Shown in pieces: positions 24,801-35,433 of a stretch of DNA of 64,000 nucleotides; position 1 is the stretch's first letter, and every line of letters begins with the position of its first letter. A program made the position numbers and the translations under genes. Source of the DNA: Malania oleifera (taxonomy: Eukaryota; Streptophyta; Magnoliopsida; Santalales; Ximeniaceae); NCBI RefSeq assembly GCF_029873635.1, contig NC_080425.1:43170402-43234401 (forward strand). Direction: 5' to 3'. Below the pieces are notes generated by a model, which saw only the letters and a program-made list of their open reading frames with translations, did no database searches and had not been told where the DNA came from.

Positions 24801-25492
24801 CACACACAAGTATGAATAGTGCAATTATCATATAAATATGAAAATAGGATAAATGAGAGTTCAATTAAATTAGTTTCCCCAACCTATGAGACTTCCCTGG
24901 ACAAAGTGATAGTTTTCCAAACTTGCAAATTCATTTAGAACTAATTTTAGGGCTATTGTAAAGATACCTGTTGAATTTGGGATAGGATATTAAATGCCCG
25001 GCTTCCTAAAATTTTATATATTGTCGAATTGTCATCAAGTGATGGGTGTATAATTCTAAAATAATCAATATGCTCAGATAAGCTTACAAGATTTGAACCC
25101 CAAACAATACACATTGATTCCCATATCAATATGCAAAACACCTAGAGGAGCTGCTTTTCCACCAAGAGGAGCTAGCACGATCAATGCTGGCCACACTAAA
25201 GAACAACTTTGTCAATCTAATTGAAACCTTCTCAAGCCTCAACAAATATATCTAATCAACCACAATACAAATGAATTCATCACCATGTGGCAAGCCAAGG
25301 TTTTGAACTCCACCAACACAAAACTATGTAAATTTATAACCACTTGTTGGCTGCAAATTTCCTCACTAGCTAGCTTTGTAGTAATTGAGGCATACATTCA
25401 CAACTCCATCCCCAACACTGCTCATGTCATCCACAATAGTTCCTTGATTGATTTCATCTATAGTTGGTCAACTCTAGGTTAGTATTCAGAAG
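21802..25492. other. CACTA noncoding region upstream of the TNPD-like gene
   Basis: This AT-rich stretch has no convincing coding signal on either strand; its short ORFs lack any recognisable motif. It contains a (CA)n run near 24207, the ~199-bp duplication described separately, and the left flank of solo LTR F. It may hold the long leader or first intron of the minus-strand transposase transcript. Confidence 0.6.
24221..24850. repeat. 199-bp tandem duplication plus two degenerate head copies
   Basis: AAGTATTAATGGTGCAAATC begins at 24221 and its near-copy at 24420. Both units carry the same order of segments (ATATGAATATGGTAACTT, ACACTTATTGTATGTTTTC, CACCCAAATCTAAAT, ACTCCCA). Shorter copies of the head, AAGTATGAATAGTGCAA, recur near 24714 and 24808. 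Confidence 0.85.
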
Positions 25493-25497
25493 GATGG

Positions 25498-27784
25498 TGG
25501 AATTAAGAATAGCTTCCCAAGAGGGGGGGGGGGTGAATTTGCTTTTAAAAATTTCTTTTAATTCCTTTTTAGAATTCTTAAACTTATTTTATTTCTTTTA
25601 ACCAATTTGTGACTTGTTTGTTTAATTTGTTAAGCACTCAAGAACTTAGTTTCTTTATTTAATCCTTAACCATACAAACATCCAATCATTCAACCAAACC
25701 AATCAACTATAATTAGAAAGCAAACAACCAAGCCAATACACAACACTTATGTAATATAAAAACTCAAAATGGTTGTTTGTTGATATTAGCGAAATTTGAA
25801 CCAAGCCCTATAATGAATGAAAATTTATGCTTGCTAATGTAAAGCCCTGTATAGATGAATTTTGTACTTGCTGATATAAAGCCTTGTATTGATGGTTTTG
25901 CTTCTTTAATATGATGTGCAATACAACATCCAATCAACACAATATCTACTTCTTCAATATTCAGAACTCAACTAAACTCTTGGTAAATTTATCTTTGGGA
26001 TGTTAACCTAGTAACGTACTCCCATATGGTTTCTACTAGATATGGTGTAACCAACGTACTCCCTTTCGGTTTCAGCAACCCAAATCAAAATTAGACTTTA
26101 AGTTTACTTGATTTCCAAATATACGTAGTATGTATAATTTAGATATTTAAAACATCCACGCAGTTGTATATGAACTGAAAATAAAGAATAGGGAAAGAGA
26201 GAGTGAGATGGAGATTTTTATGAGGTTCAGCTTCAACACAGCCTATGTCCTCGCCTTTGGCAAAACCACCAAAGGATTCACTAAACCTATTCTGTTGATG
26301 GGTAGAACAAACCTTTACAACACTTTTTGGTTAAGGCTAGAGCCCGCCTTCTCCAAACAATATCCCCTCGTCCGGTCACTCCTTAGATAGGCTAAAGCCC
26401 ACCCCTCTAAGCAATATCCCCTTGCCTAGCCAACGATCCAAACAAACCTTGGAATCGTCAATCTACAAGATAAAAATCAAATATTTGTGTACAATAATTT
26501 GCTCACACAAAGAGCTGATCAGTACAACAATTTAGAAACTAATATACTTCAAAGTAAATAACAATATGAAATTTAACTTGAAGCTCAATGAAGTATATCA
26601 CCGATTAATCATTTCAACAATTGAAAGATTGAGAACTTGTAGCACAAGATTGGTGGAAAAAGATCAACAAAAACTCAGTTGAATTCATGCACAATATGTG
26701 AGCTTGAGAGCAAGAGAGAGCCTTGAGAGTTTGAGAGCAATTTGAGAAAGATGCTGAATTTTTGCTGAATTTTAATTCTTGGTTGTATGATTCAATAATC
26801 TTTAAGGCTTATTTATAGACTTTAAAAGGTAAGTAACTTGGTCCAAAAGTGTGTTGAAATATCCCTGAAGTTTCCATAAATTTTGAGCCACAAACAACCC
26901 CATTTAAAAATTTGACCGTTATGAGAAAAATCAAAACAGTCGCGTGGCAGTCGCTTGCCCCAATCCTCCAGTCGCCTGCCATGTTATTTTTAAAGGAATA
27001 GAAGGAATAGTAGCCTGGTAGTCGCCTGCTAGAACTAAGTCAGTCACCTAGCATAGCCACCCAGGCGCCTGGCATGTTCAGGCAGTCACTTGGCATGCAC
27101 ACATACTGCTATCAGCTTTGAGCACCCTTCTGTTTTCCTATAATAACTTTTTCTTTATAACTAGAAATTTGATGATCTTGGTGTCAAATAAAAGCTAAGA
27201 TAAAATCCTTCAACTTTTGTGTTAAACACTTTTTAAAATAAAGAGTTTTTATAGATAAAAATACACCTCAATGCAGATATAGAAAAATTAACAACATTTT
27301 GAAAATCCTCTTTTTGGTGCTTTTCATTCCAAAAATAATTCTAACCTTTTTTAAACAATTTTTGACCCTATAAAAATATTTTCCAAGTATGTTAAAAGGT
27401 ATCTAGGTCCAATATATTAACCTAAGAGCTTCATGTATCCATAATGAAATTATTTGAAGTACTTACATGAAATTTCCTATAAAATTCAAATTTCCAATTT
27501 TTGAATTCTTTGAGGTCTTTATGCTTGCTTCATCTTTCTTTGAGCTTTCATCAAGTTCTGTTTAATCCTCATGCTCTCATGTTCAAGCTTTATCTTTGAA
27601 TCCATTTTTGAATCCATGCTTCAAGCTTGATATAAATCATCCTTCTTTGAAATATAAACTTTCATGAATTCTTTAACCTTGCATTCATCATTGAGTCCTG
27701 AAAATACATCACTTAAACAAAGTATGTTAAGTTCTACTTATTTGTTAGCATCAAAACAAGATGTTAAACCTTGTAAGGCCAATA
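25498..27784 (-). mobile_element. Solo LTR F, Sirevirus-like, inside the CACTA element
   Basis: There is a perfect 5-bp TSD GATGG at 25493-25497 and 27785-27789. On the minus strand it starts with TATTGGCCTTACAAGG (compare TGTTGGCC in elements A and E), has an inverted GGCAGGCGACTGCC-type array (26940-27110), a TATA box (26810-26817 read as TATAAATA on the minus strand), the GGCGAGGACATAGGCTG tail motif, and ends with a G-run/C-run near 25523. No internal region or second LTR is present, so it is the product of LTR-LTR recombination. It is the youngest visible insertion in the nest by position. Confidence 0.93.
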
Positions 27785-27789
27785 GATGG

Positions 27790-28776
27790 AATTCAGGATT
27801 TGGAGATGGATGTGTGACTTAAAGTAAACTCAACATAATATTACACAACATTTTCGTCAAATCCACAAAAATTCAAATCTAATTCGCAAAATCTACTCCC
27901 AAACACAGGGTTAAGGCATGAGTCATTATTAATCAATAAAGATACAAGGTAAATAGTTCCATACTAGCACTACCCAAACACATTGTATATTGAACTCAAA
28001 CAAGTGTTCTATACCCAAACTTTAGTTAAGTTCATTGGGGAGTCTCTTAATAATATCCCTAATTGTTTATAAAATGCATCGAAATGACATTCCTGCATAC
28101 AATCTTGATTAAAAAAATAAAGGCATCAAGGCAATGTAACCCAGACACATGACAAATTCAGGTGGTGAATGAATTAACAGTGGCCAAAAATAAAATAAAA
28201 CCTTCAAAAATGGTTTCTGCAACTAAATTTGTTGGATTCCACACTATAAATACCAAGTGCTAGTTTCTAACCCTTAGTGCTAATAAGAAATCACCAACCA
28301 GTTCTACCCCATTGGACACAACCCACTGAAAAAAATAGTACCTAATAATAGAACACAAACACATCCATGCAATGTAAGAAAAGAACCATTCAAGCAATAC
28401 AATAGCAACCATCAAAATCGAACATAAATAATGCATCGAATCAATTCATCAAATTACGACCTAATTCTTTCCATGCTAATTATTGATTCAATCCCCATTG
28501 AGTAAAGTCAGCTAAACAAGATAGTTGGTGATCATAGGGCATGCCCAAACTTTGTATTCAATAAACACAAACAAATATTATTCTTGTATTTGAGCAATTA
28601 ATCAACCAAAAATAAGTAATACCAACAAACTAAATCAAGTCTGAATTTTCAGCTACAGCAGCATTTGATCTCAATAGAAGTTTAAATCATTCAACTCATT
28701 CACAAATCAATTTTGATCATTCACAGCATTCCCAAATCATATTTAAATATTCATAGTAGATAAAATCAAGAAATAT
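27790..28776. other. CACTA noncoding segment right of solo LTR F
   Basis: AT-rich sequence with no coding or repeat signal recognised apart from scattered A-runs. It separates the solo LTR from the GC-rich block at 28870. Confidence 0.55.
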
Positions 28777-28869
28777 ATGCTTGAAAGTAAAAAGATAAAG
28801 GGAAAGAAGAACCTCGATATTTTTTACAAGTTTCGACAACGTGCCTACGTCCTTGCGACGGCCATGGTG

Positions 28870-29240
28870 ACTCGTAGGCGGTGGCTTGCGGCTGAGAGCA
28901 GGGGGAGATTAGGAGAGAAGATCACCGGAGTAGGAGGGCTGGCTTGCAGCCAAGAGCAGGGGAAGACTGGAGAGAGGATCACCAGAGCAGGAGGGGTGGC
29001 TTGCGGCCGAGAGCTGGGGGTTACTGGGAGAGAGGATCACCAAAGCAGGATGAGGGGAAGAGGAGGAGCTGGAGTGGTGGCTTGCGGCCAATCGAGAGCA
29101 TAGGGAGACTACTAGAGAGGATCATCAGAGCAAGAGGGGAAGAGAAGGAGCTGGCGCAGTGGCTTGCGGCGGAGAGCAGCGGGAGATTGACTGGGAGCTA
29201 GAGAGGTTCACAGGAGTAGGCGGAGGGGAAGGGGAAGAAG
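28870..29240. repeat. GC-rich degenerate tandem repeats near the CACTA promoter end
   Basis: About five imperfect units of 55-110 bp contain GTGGCTTGCGGC, GAGAGCAGGGGGAGA and GAGAGGATCACC. The block is far richer in G+C than anything else in the transposon. It lies about 1.2 kb from the right terminus, the 5' side of the minus-strand transposase genes. Position and composition resemble the methylation-sensitive GC-rich downstream control region of maize Spm; that equivalence is inferred. Open frames through it are repeats rather than a gene. Confidence 0.75.
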
Positions 29241-29284
29241 CCAGCTGAAGAAGGAGGGAAAATATCCTGCGGAAAGCAATAAGG

Positions 29285-30434
29285 GTTTTTGGGCATTAGT
29301 GATGGTTTCAAAACCATCACTACTACTCTTTGCTTATTTTTTTTTTTTTATAAATAACAAAGCATTAGTGATGATTCAAATTCGTCACTAATATAGAAAT
29401 TCATCACTAATAAGACAACAATGGTTACGAATTTATAAATTTGTCACTAATCTTTTGAACTTAAATTTTTTTATATTTTTTTAAAAAAGGAAGTATTAGT
29501 GACGAATTTTTAGATTCGTCTCTATTTGTCTCTTATTAGTGACGAATATACAACATCGTCACTAATACTCTGAATTGAAATTTTTTTATTTTTTTTTGAA
29601 AAAAGGAATTATTAGTGACGGTTCCCAAATCCGTCATTAATAAGGGACAAATAGTGACGAATTCATAAATTCACCACTAAGACTCTGAACTTAAAATTTT
29701 TTAATTTGTTTAAAACAGGTAGTATTAGTGACGATTGTTGACCATCACTAATAAGGGCCAATAGTGACGAATTTGTAGATTCGTCACTACTACTTTGAAC
29801 TTAAATTTTTTAGTAGTGACGATTGTCAAATCCTTCACTAATACCCTTAACCAATTTATTTTATATTTTTTTAAATAAAAAACTAGTAGTGACGGTTTCA
29901 AAACCGTCACTAATATCATCTTATGAGTGACGGATCTCCCAATCCGTCACTAATACCCTTTACTTAATTTTTTTTATATTTTTTTAAATAAAAACACTAG
30001 TAATGACGGTTTCAAAACCGTCTTAATACATCATTATTAGTGATGGAAATCCCAATCCATCACTAATACCATTAACTAATTTTTTTTAATATATTCATAA
30101 CTATTAGTAGTGACGGTTTGTTAATCGTCACTAATAAGTGACTTTTAGTGACAAATTTAATCCGTCACTAATACTAGAGAATCGTCACTAATATTTTCCC
30201 GAAAAATTTTTCGCGCAAAAATTGTTTACCGCGCAATTTTTAGTGACGAAAGTATTAGTAACGATTCTGAACCGTCACTGATACTTTTGTATTAGTGAGG
30301 ACTGCTAAAACCGTCACTAATGCTTACAATATTAGTGACGGTTCTGAAAAACCGTGACTAATACAATACTATTCGTGACGATTTTAAAACTGTCACTAAT
30401 ACTTTCGTCACTAAAAACCTGTTTTTTTGTAGAG
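29285..30434. repeat. CACTA right terminal and subterminal repeats
   Basis: Roughly thirty copies of TTAGTGACGG/CCGTCACTAA-type motifs are present, often as inverted pairs (GTGACGGTTTCAAAACCGTCAC). They are separated by T-rich spacers of similar length, ending in AACCTGTTTTTTTGTAGAG. The region is about twice as long as the left subterminal region, as is common in EnSpm elements. Confidence 0.9.
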
Positions 30435-31289
30435 TAAGTTAACAAAAGCTTTACATGGATTGAAACAAGCTCCTAGAGCTTGGTATGAAAGACTAAGCAA
30501 GTTTCTAATTCAAAACAATTTTTCAATAGGAAAGATAGATAGAACTTTATTTATAAAAACCAAAAACAAAGACATGCTTGCAGTACAAATTTATGTTGAT
30601 GATATTATTTTTGGAGCAACTCATAAGGATTTGTGTAATGAATTTTCTAAGTCTATGCAAAAAGAGTTTGAGATGAGCTTGATGGGAGAGTTAAATTACT
30701 TCCTAGGGTTACAAATCAAACAAGCAAAAAATGGAACTTTCATAAATCATACTAAATATATTAGAGACATGTTAAAGAAGTTTGATATGGAAGAAAGTAA
30801 ACCTATAGGAACTCCCATGAGAACCTCAACTAGTCTCGACAAGAATGAAAAAGGAAAACAAGCAGATACCAAGCATTACCGAGGCATGATAGGAAGCTTA
30901 CTTTACTTAACAGCAAGTAGACCAGATATTATATTTAGCTTATGTATGTGTGCTTGGTTCCAATTAGCTCCTAAGAAATCACACCAAACAACAGTTAAAA
31001 GAATCCTTAGATATCTACTAGGTACACTTGAACTAGGCTTATGGTATCCAAAGGGAACTGAATTTGAAATGATAAGCTATTCCGATGTAGACTTTGTTGG
31101 ATGCAAGATAGAAAAAGCACTAGTGGAACTTGTCATTTTCTAGGACACTCTTTAGTCTCTTGGTCTTCAAAGAAACAAAACTCCGTAGCATTATCCACAG
31201 CAGAAGCAGAATATATAGCAGCAGGGAGTTGTTGTGCCCAAACATTGTATATGAAACAACAACTAAAATATGAATATATATGGGTATGA
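30435..31289 (+). pseudogene. Element A pol, 3' part: RT palm and truncated RNase H
   Basis: It resumes at KALHGLKQAPRAWYERL and continues through YVDDIIFGAT (catalytic YVDD at about 30592-30603), MGELNYFLGLQIKQ, MIGSLLYLTASRPDI and the RNase H start (YSDVDFVG). A frameshift near 31100 moves to the frame of RKSTSGTCHFLGHSLVSW and EAEYIAAGSCCAQ. After LYMKQQLKYEY the frame stops. The RNase H second half (CDNTSAINISKNP ... FTKPL, present in element C) is absent, so roughly the last 100 codons appear deleted. Confidence 0.92.
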
Positions 31290-31419
31290 ATTCATTTTGT
31301 AAGTGACACGGTTTGTATAAATATTTTTGGTATATCATGCTTGTTGAAAGGGGAAGCCATGAGCATTATTTCCTATATTTTTTTTGCTCTCGATTTGTCA
31401 TCATCAAAAAGGGGAAGAT
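31290..31419 (+). other. Element A 3' noncoding remnant and polypurine tract
   Basis: Only about 130 bp separate the truncated pol from the 3' LTR. The PPT AAAAAGGGGAAGAT directly precedes the LTR start at 31420, and a second AAAGGGGAAG tract lies near 31348-31357. The shortness, compared with 640 bp in element C and 2.1 kb in B, fits an internal deletion. Confidence 0.8.
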
Positions 31420-33156
31420 TGTTGGCCTAACAAGGCTTACAATTCTTATTTTGATGATAACAAATCAAGATATGTTTAATACGGTTTATTTCAAGTGAAA
31501 GTTTTTTAGGGAGAAGGCAAAGCTTAAAGATAGTGGCAAAGCTTATGGGAAGTTCAAAGCTTAAAAGGATGATAAAGTACTGTTAAAAAATATCAAGAAA
31601 TAAAGATGATCAGAAGCTCAAAGATTATAGAAGAACAAGGACTTACTTGAAGATTAAAAGAATATGTTTTTAAGGATGTTTGTATGTAAGTACGTCAAGT
31701 AAACTTCAAATATAAACTAGATTGAAGCTTTTATAAAATCAAAAGACACTTAGAAATAAAGTTTTAGTAAAACCCTAAAGTATGTTTTTCAAATCAAAGA
31801 AAAGAAAGGTTTAAAAAATAAAAGTTTTTTTAAAAACAGAAGGGCAGGCAACTGCCTCCACATGCCAGGCGACTGCCCAAAATAAATAAATAAATTTCAA
31901 AGAGGCAGTAGGGTGCCGGGCGACTGCCTGAGCACAGCCAGGCGCCAGGGTGGTCATGCCAAGCGACTGTTTGGGTTGTGGCAAGCGACTACCAATGTTC
32001 TGTGTTTTAAATTTCTTCTATGGCAAATGACTGCCAGGTTGTGGCAGGCGACTGACACTCGAACGTTTGTTTAAAAAATCCCAACGGGAAGATTTTTTAA
32101 ATGGATTTTTTTGGGCACTATTATTTTGAAAAACTTGGTGATTACTTCAAGGAAACTTGAGGGGCAAGAAATTACTTTAAACTTCTATAAATAGCCCCAA
32201 ACTTCAAAGTTTTATACACTAAGAAATTTCGAGCAGTCAAAGTTCTCTAAAAAGCTCTCAAACTCTATTGTGTTCATCCAACTTCAACTACTGAGTTACT
32301 ATTGAAACAAACTCCGAAGTAAAGCCTTCAAAGTTTGAATCTTTCAATACTTGGAAGATATTTGGCGATCTACATTCAGTATTGAGCTTCAATCCTTTTA
32401 TACTTGATTTACTTTGAAGTATTCTTGTGCTGAATGTTGTACTAATCTACTCTGTTGTGAGTGTGTCTTTTGTACACAAACTTTTCTCTATGTTGGTTCT
32501 TATTTATAGACAATTCAAGGTTGTAGAATCGTTGGACTGAACGAGAGAATATCGTTTAGAGAGGTAGGCTCTAGCCTAAAGGAAGGAGTGCTTGTAATCG
32601 GTATTGTTCCACCCGTCAATGGAACTGAACTAGTGAATCCTTTGGTGGTTTGCAAAAGGCGAGGACGTAGGCTGGGTATAAGCCAAACCTTGTAAAAGCT
32701 TTGTGTCTCTCTCTTTTCCTTACTCTTTATTTTTCAGCAATACTTACAACCTAGGTGTATGCTTTAAATTGTTAAATTCTGAGTGTATGGTTGTTAAATA
32801 GGCCGGAGGATAATTCGTTTTGGCTTGATCAACATTGATTGCAGAAACCGAAAGGGACTTCATTGGTTGATCATCCTAAACTTATTAATCTGAAAGTTTG
32901 TTTAAAAACTAAACACAAAGAAGAAGTGTGAGTTTGGAAAAACACAGGGCTTACATAAATCCAGTATGCTTTACACTTTGATACAGGGCTATTGATACAA
33001 AGATTGAGATATTGATTATTTTTGTTGATTGGTTGTGGTTGACTTGAGTTTGTGTTTACTTGTTGTGATTGTTGATATAAAACAAAGTATTAAAAAGAAT
33101 ATAAGTTTAAAAATCTAATTCACCCCCCCCCCTCTTGGGAAGTTATCCTAATTTCA
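31420..33156 (+). repeat. Element A 3' LTR
   Basis: This 1,737-bp LTR is colinear with 7246-8946 and has scattered substitutions. It retains ~36 bp near 31680-31720 that the 5' LTR lost. TATA box at 32186, motif array at 31850-32060, terminal C-run at 33122-33132. Confidence 0.94.
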
Positions 33157-33161
33157 GGTTC

Positions 33162-33668
33162 TTTGTGCAAATCACTTGCCCTCTTGCTCTTGCTTTTGTT
33201 TTACTCCATTGAAAAAAAGGAAATAGTGTAAGGATTTTGTTGTGATACTCAGCTCAAGAGGAGCATTTAAGATTGTATCTACCTCTCATCAACTACTTGT
33301 ATAGAAAGGCTCTTTGTGAGCCATTGTAGGGTATCTATAAGTAAGTACCATAGTAAAAGCTCTTTGTGAGCAGCTATGTGTATAGGATTCTCCACCGAAA
33401 GGAGGATTGTATAGTGGATTTTGGGAATCCTTGAGTTGGTCTCAAGGTGTGGACATAGGCAAGGTGTCGAACCACATTAATATCGCCGTGTTAAGCTTCT
33501 CTTCTCTCTTCTCTCTTTTGTATTGCTCATTCATTGCCATTTTCTTTACTTTTATATTGTGATATAATACACTTGTTCTTGGCAAGATTTTTGTGTTTGT
33601 AGAAAATTTTCAAATCCGCAAAGAATGTCTATTCACCCCCCCCCTCTAGACGCTCAACCGGGCCAATA
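33162..33668 (+). repeat. Element B 5' LTR, second part
   Basis: It continues the LTR broken at 7245 and matches 41680-42168. It contains the GTGGACATAGGCAAGGTGTC tail motif. It ends CCAATA (CA to TA) and retains about 22 bp after the C-run (CTCTAGACGCTCAACCGGG) missing from the 3' LTR. Confidence 0.92.
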
Positions 33669-33670
33669 AG

Positions 33671-33685
33671 TGGTATCAGAGTGCC
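33671..33685 (+). other. Primer binding site of element B
   Basis: TGGTATCAGAGTGCC lies two bases after the LTR. It is an iMet-tRNA-type PBS. Confidence 0.92.
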
Positions 33686-33729
33686 AGTCGCTAGATATTT
33701 GGAGTAACTCCCAGGAAAAAAAGATCAAT

Positions 33730-35430
33730 ATGGCGAATATGTTTGCCCAAGATCAATCCATGGACTGTCACCCCAAATTTTGCGAAACTAACTACTCGGC
33801 ATGGAAAGATTGAATGTCAATCTTCATCCAAACCTATGACTACCGAATGTGGAACGTCATCACTGAAGGAGACTACACCTTCAAAAATGAGGAAGGCAAT
33901 GACATACCTATTGGAAAACTTCCCAAGGCGGATGCAAAGCTAGCACAACTAAACTTCAAGACCAAGAACTTCCTCTATTGTGTTGTGAATGATGAAGAGT
34001 ACAATTGAATCTGTGGATGCAACACGGCTAAGAAGATGTGGGAAAAGCTTCAGGTAACATATGAAGGTACAACCCAGGTAAAAAAGTCAAAAATTTATAA
34101 GTTGGTTAACGAATATGAAATGTTTAAAATGGAAGAAGGTGAGATAATTACTACCTTGTTTACTCATTTTACACACATCACAAATGGACTAAAATATCTT
34201 GGTAGAGAATACTCTATGGAAGACAATGTGCAGAAAGTCCTTTGCTCGCTACCGGCTTCTTGGCATGCCAAGTCCATAGCAATTGAGGAAGCAAAGGACC
34301 TATCAAAGGTCACGCTTGATGAGCTGATCGAGTCTCTCATGACCTATGAGATCAAGAAGAAAAATGCTATCGCAGAAGCTGAAGCACCCAAGAAGGCTAT
34401 CGAAATTGCTCTAAAAGCTGGAAAGCAAAAAGAGCTTGTAGAAGAGGAAGAAAATGACGATGATGATGAAGTCTCTCTCCTTACAAGAAGATTCAGGAAT
34501 TTTCTGATGAACAAACGAGGTGGCAAACAAAAGAAGAAAGGAGAATCGAGCATAAGGTGTTACAATTGCAAAAAGATCGGGCACCGTATGGCCAATTGTC
34601 CTCTCTTCAAAAACAATGGTAACAATTAACAGGGAGACAAAAATAAGTTCAAAGCAATGAACGCAACCGAGTGGGATGAACTAGATGGAACCTTACCCGA
34701 AAAAGAAATCGAGGAAGAAGTTGCCAACTTCTGTCTTATTGCGGATGAACCAAGTGAGGTAAATTCTAATGACGAATATCTCCCTTCTTATGAAGAACTA
34801 GAAGAAAATTGTAGGAAACTCTATATTGAATTGATAGCTGCTAAAAAGAAAAGCAAACTTTTAGAAGAAACACATGCAAAATGCAAGTACAAACAAATTT
34901 GCTCATGTGATACCTTGAAAGAAGAAAATGCTTCCCTCAATTTAGAAAATGAAAAGCTTACTATGGAATGTAAATATTACAAGGAGTCTTTTCTAAAAGA
35001 AGTTGGAAGCTTAAAAAGGCAAATTATCGAAACTCTTCAAGAAGACTCAGAATTGAAAAAGAAAGTGGAAGATCAAAATAATACAATTTACAAGTTTACA
35101 AATGGTAAAGAAAACTTTGATAGGCTTCTTGGAGTCCAAAGATTTGGAATTTTTAAAAAAGGATTAGGATACGGCTTATTGTTATCTGAATCAATAAGTT
35201 TTGCAAATCTATGTACTAAAAGAAGCTTCGTGTCAAAGAAAATTCCTACACCCAAACCAAATCCTTCACATGCTAATAAAATTTGCTTATATTGTGAAAG
35301 AAAAGGTCATGTACGCTTTACTTGCCCCTTCAGGGGAAATAGAGGAAAGAACATGAAATACAAATGGGTGATTAAGAACACTAACCCCATAGGACCCAAG
35401 AAAATGTGGGTACCAAAACAAGTCACTTAA
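33730..35430 (+). pseudogene. Element B gag, broken by nonsense codons only
   Basis: One reading frame of 567 codons runs from the ATG 45 bp after the PBS. It contains an N-terminal NYSAWKD motif, the UBN2-type core (KKMWEKLQVTYEG), a knuckle CYNCKKIGHRMANC from residue 277, an acidic segment with NFCLIADEP, a Lys/Glu coiled coil, a second knuckle CLYCERKGHVRFTC from residue 519, and the KKMWVPK end typical of Sirevirus gag. In-frame stops lie at 33811 (TGA, in place of Trp), 34006 and 34627. Two consecutive stops (TAA TGA) end it at 35428-35433, and pol follows in the same frame. Confidence 0.93.
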
Positions 35431-35433
35431 TGA

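Larger units (their letters stand above)
12766..30434 (-). mobile_element. CACTA/EnSpm DNA transposon, about 17.7 kb, inserted in element A pol
   Basis: The left end is CACTACAAAAAATCAGG. The right end read inward is CTCTACAAAAAAACAGG, so the terminal CACTAC has one change. Dense (R)TTAGTGACG / CGTCACTAA subterminal repeats lie at both ends. The minus strand carries TNPD-like (18051-21801) and TNPA-like (16261-17924) genes, the two classic EnSpm products. Flanking TAA occurs on both sides (with one extra A on the left), consistent with a 3-bp TSD. Removing the element restores the element A codons VFKLTKALHG. A solo LTR (F) is inserted inside. Confidence 0.95.
7246..33156 (+). mobile_element. 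Element A: Sirevirus-like Ty1/copia retrotransposon, split by a CACTA transposon
   Basis: The LTRs at 7246-8946 (1,701 bp) and 31420-33156 (1,737 bp) both start TGTTGGC and end AATTTCA. The flanking 5-mers are GTTTC (7241-7245) and GGTTC (33157-33161), a TSD with one mismatch. The intact sequence of the target survives in the 3' LTR of B at about 41676. Internal order is PBS, gag, protease-integrase, first part of RT, CACTA insertion, rest of RT and a truncated RNase H, PPT. The coding region has many nonsense codons. Confidence 0.95.

Noticed and set aside
25523..25533. Long G-run (and C-runs at 33122 and 55777) as sequencing artefacts
   Set aside because: A C-run at this place recurs in nearly every LTR just before the end, so it is a real LTR feature; exact run lengths may still be unreliable.
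25285..26390. Short ORFs suggesting host exons inside the CACTA element
   Set aside because: No splice-linked partner or domain; the second part lies inside solo LTR F.
28777..29201. Overlapping GC-rich ORFs suggesting a small basic protein
   Set aside because: The frames run through degenerate tandem repeats on both strands and show no protein motif; better explained as the GC-rich control block of the CACTA element.
31313..31498. ORF crossing the element A 3' border
   Set aside because: It spans the PPT and LTR start with no conserved sequence; chance frame.
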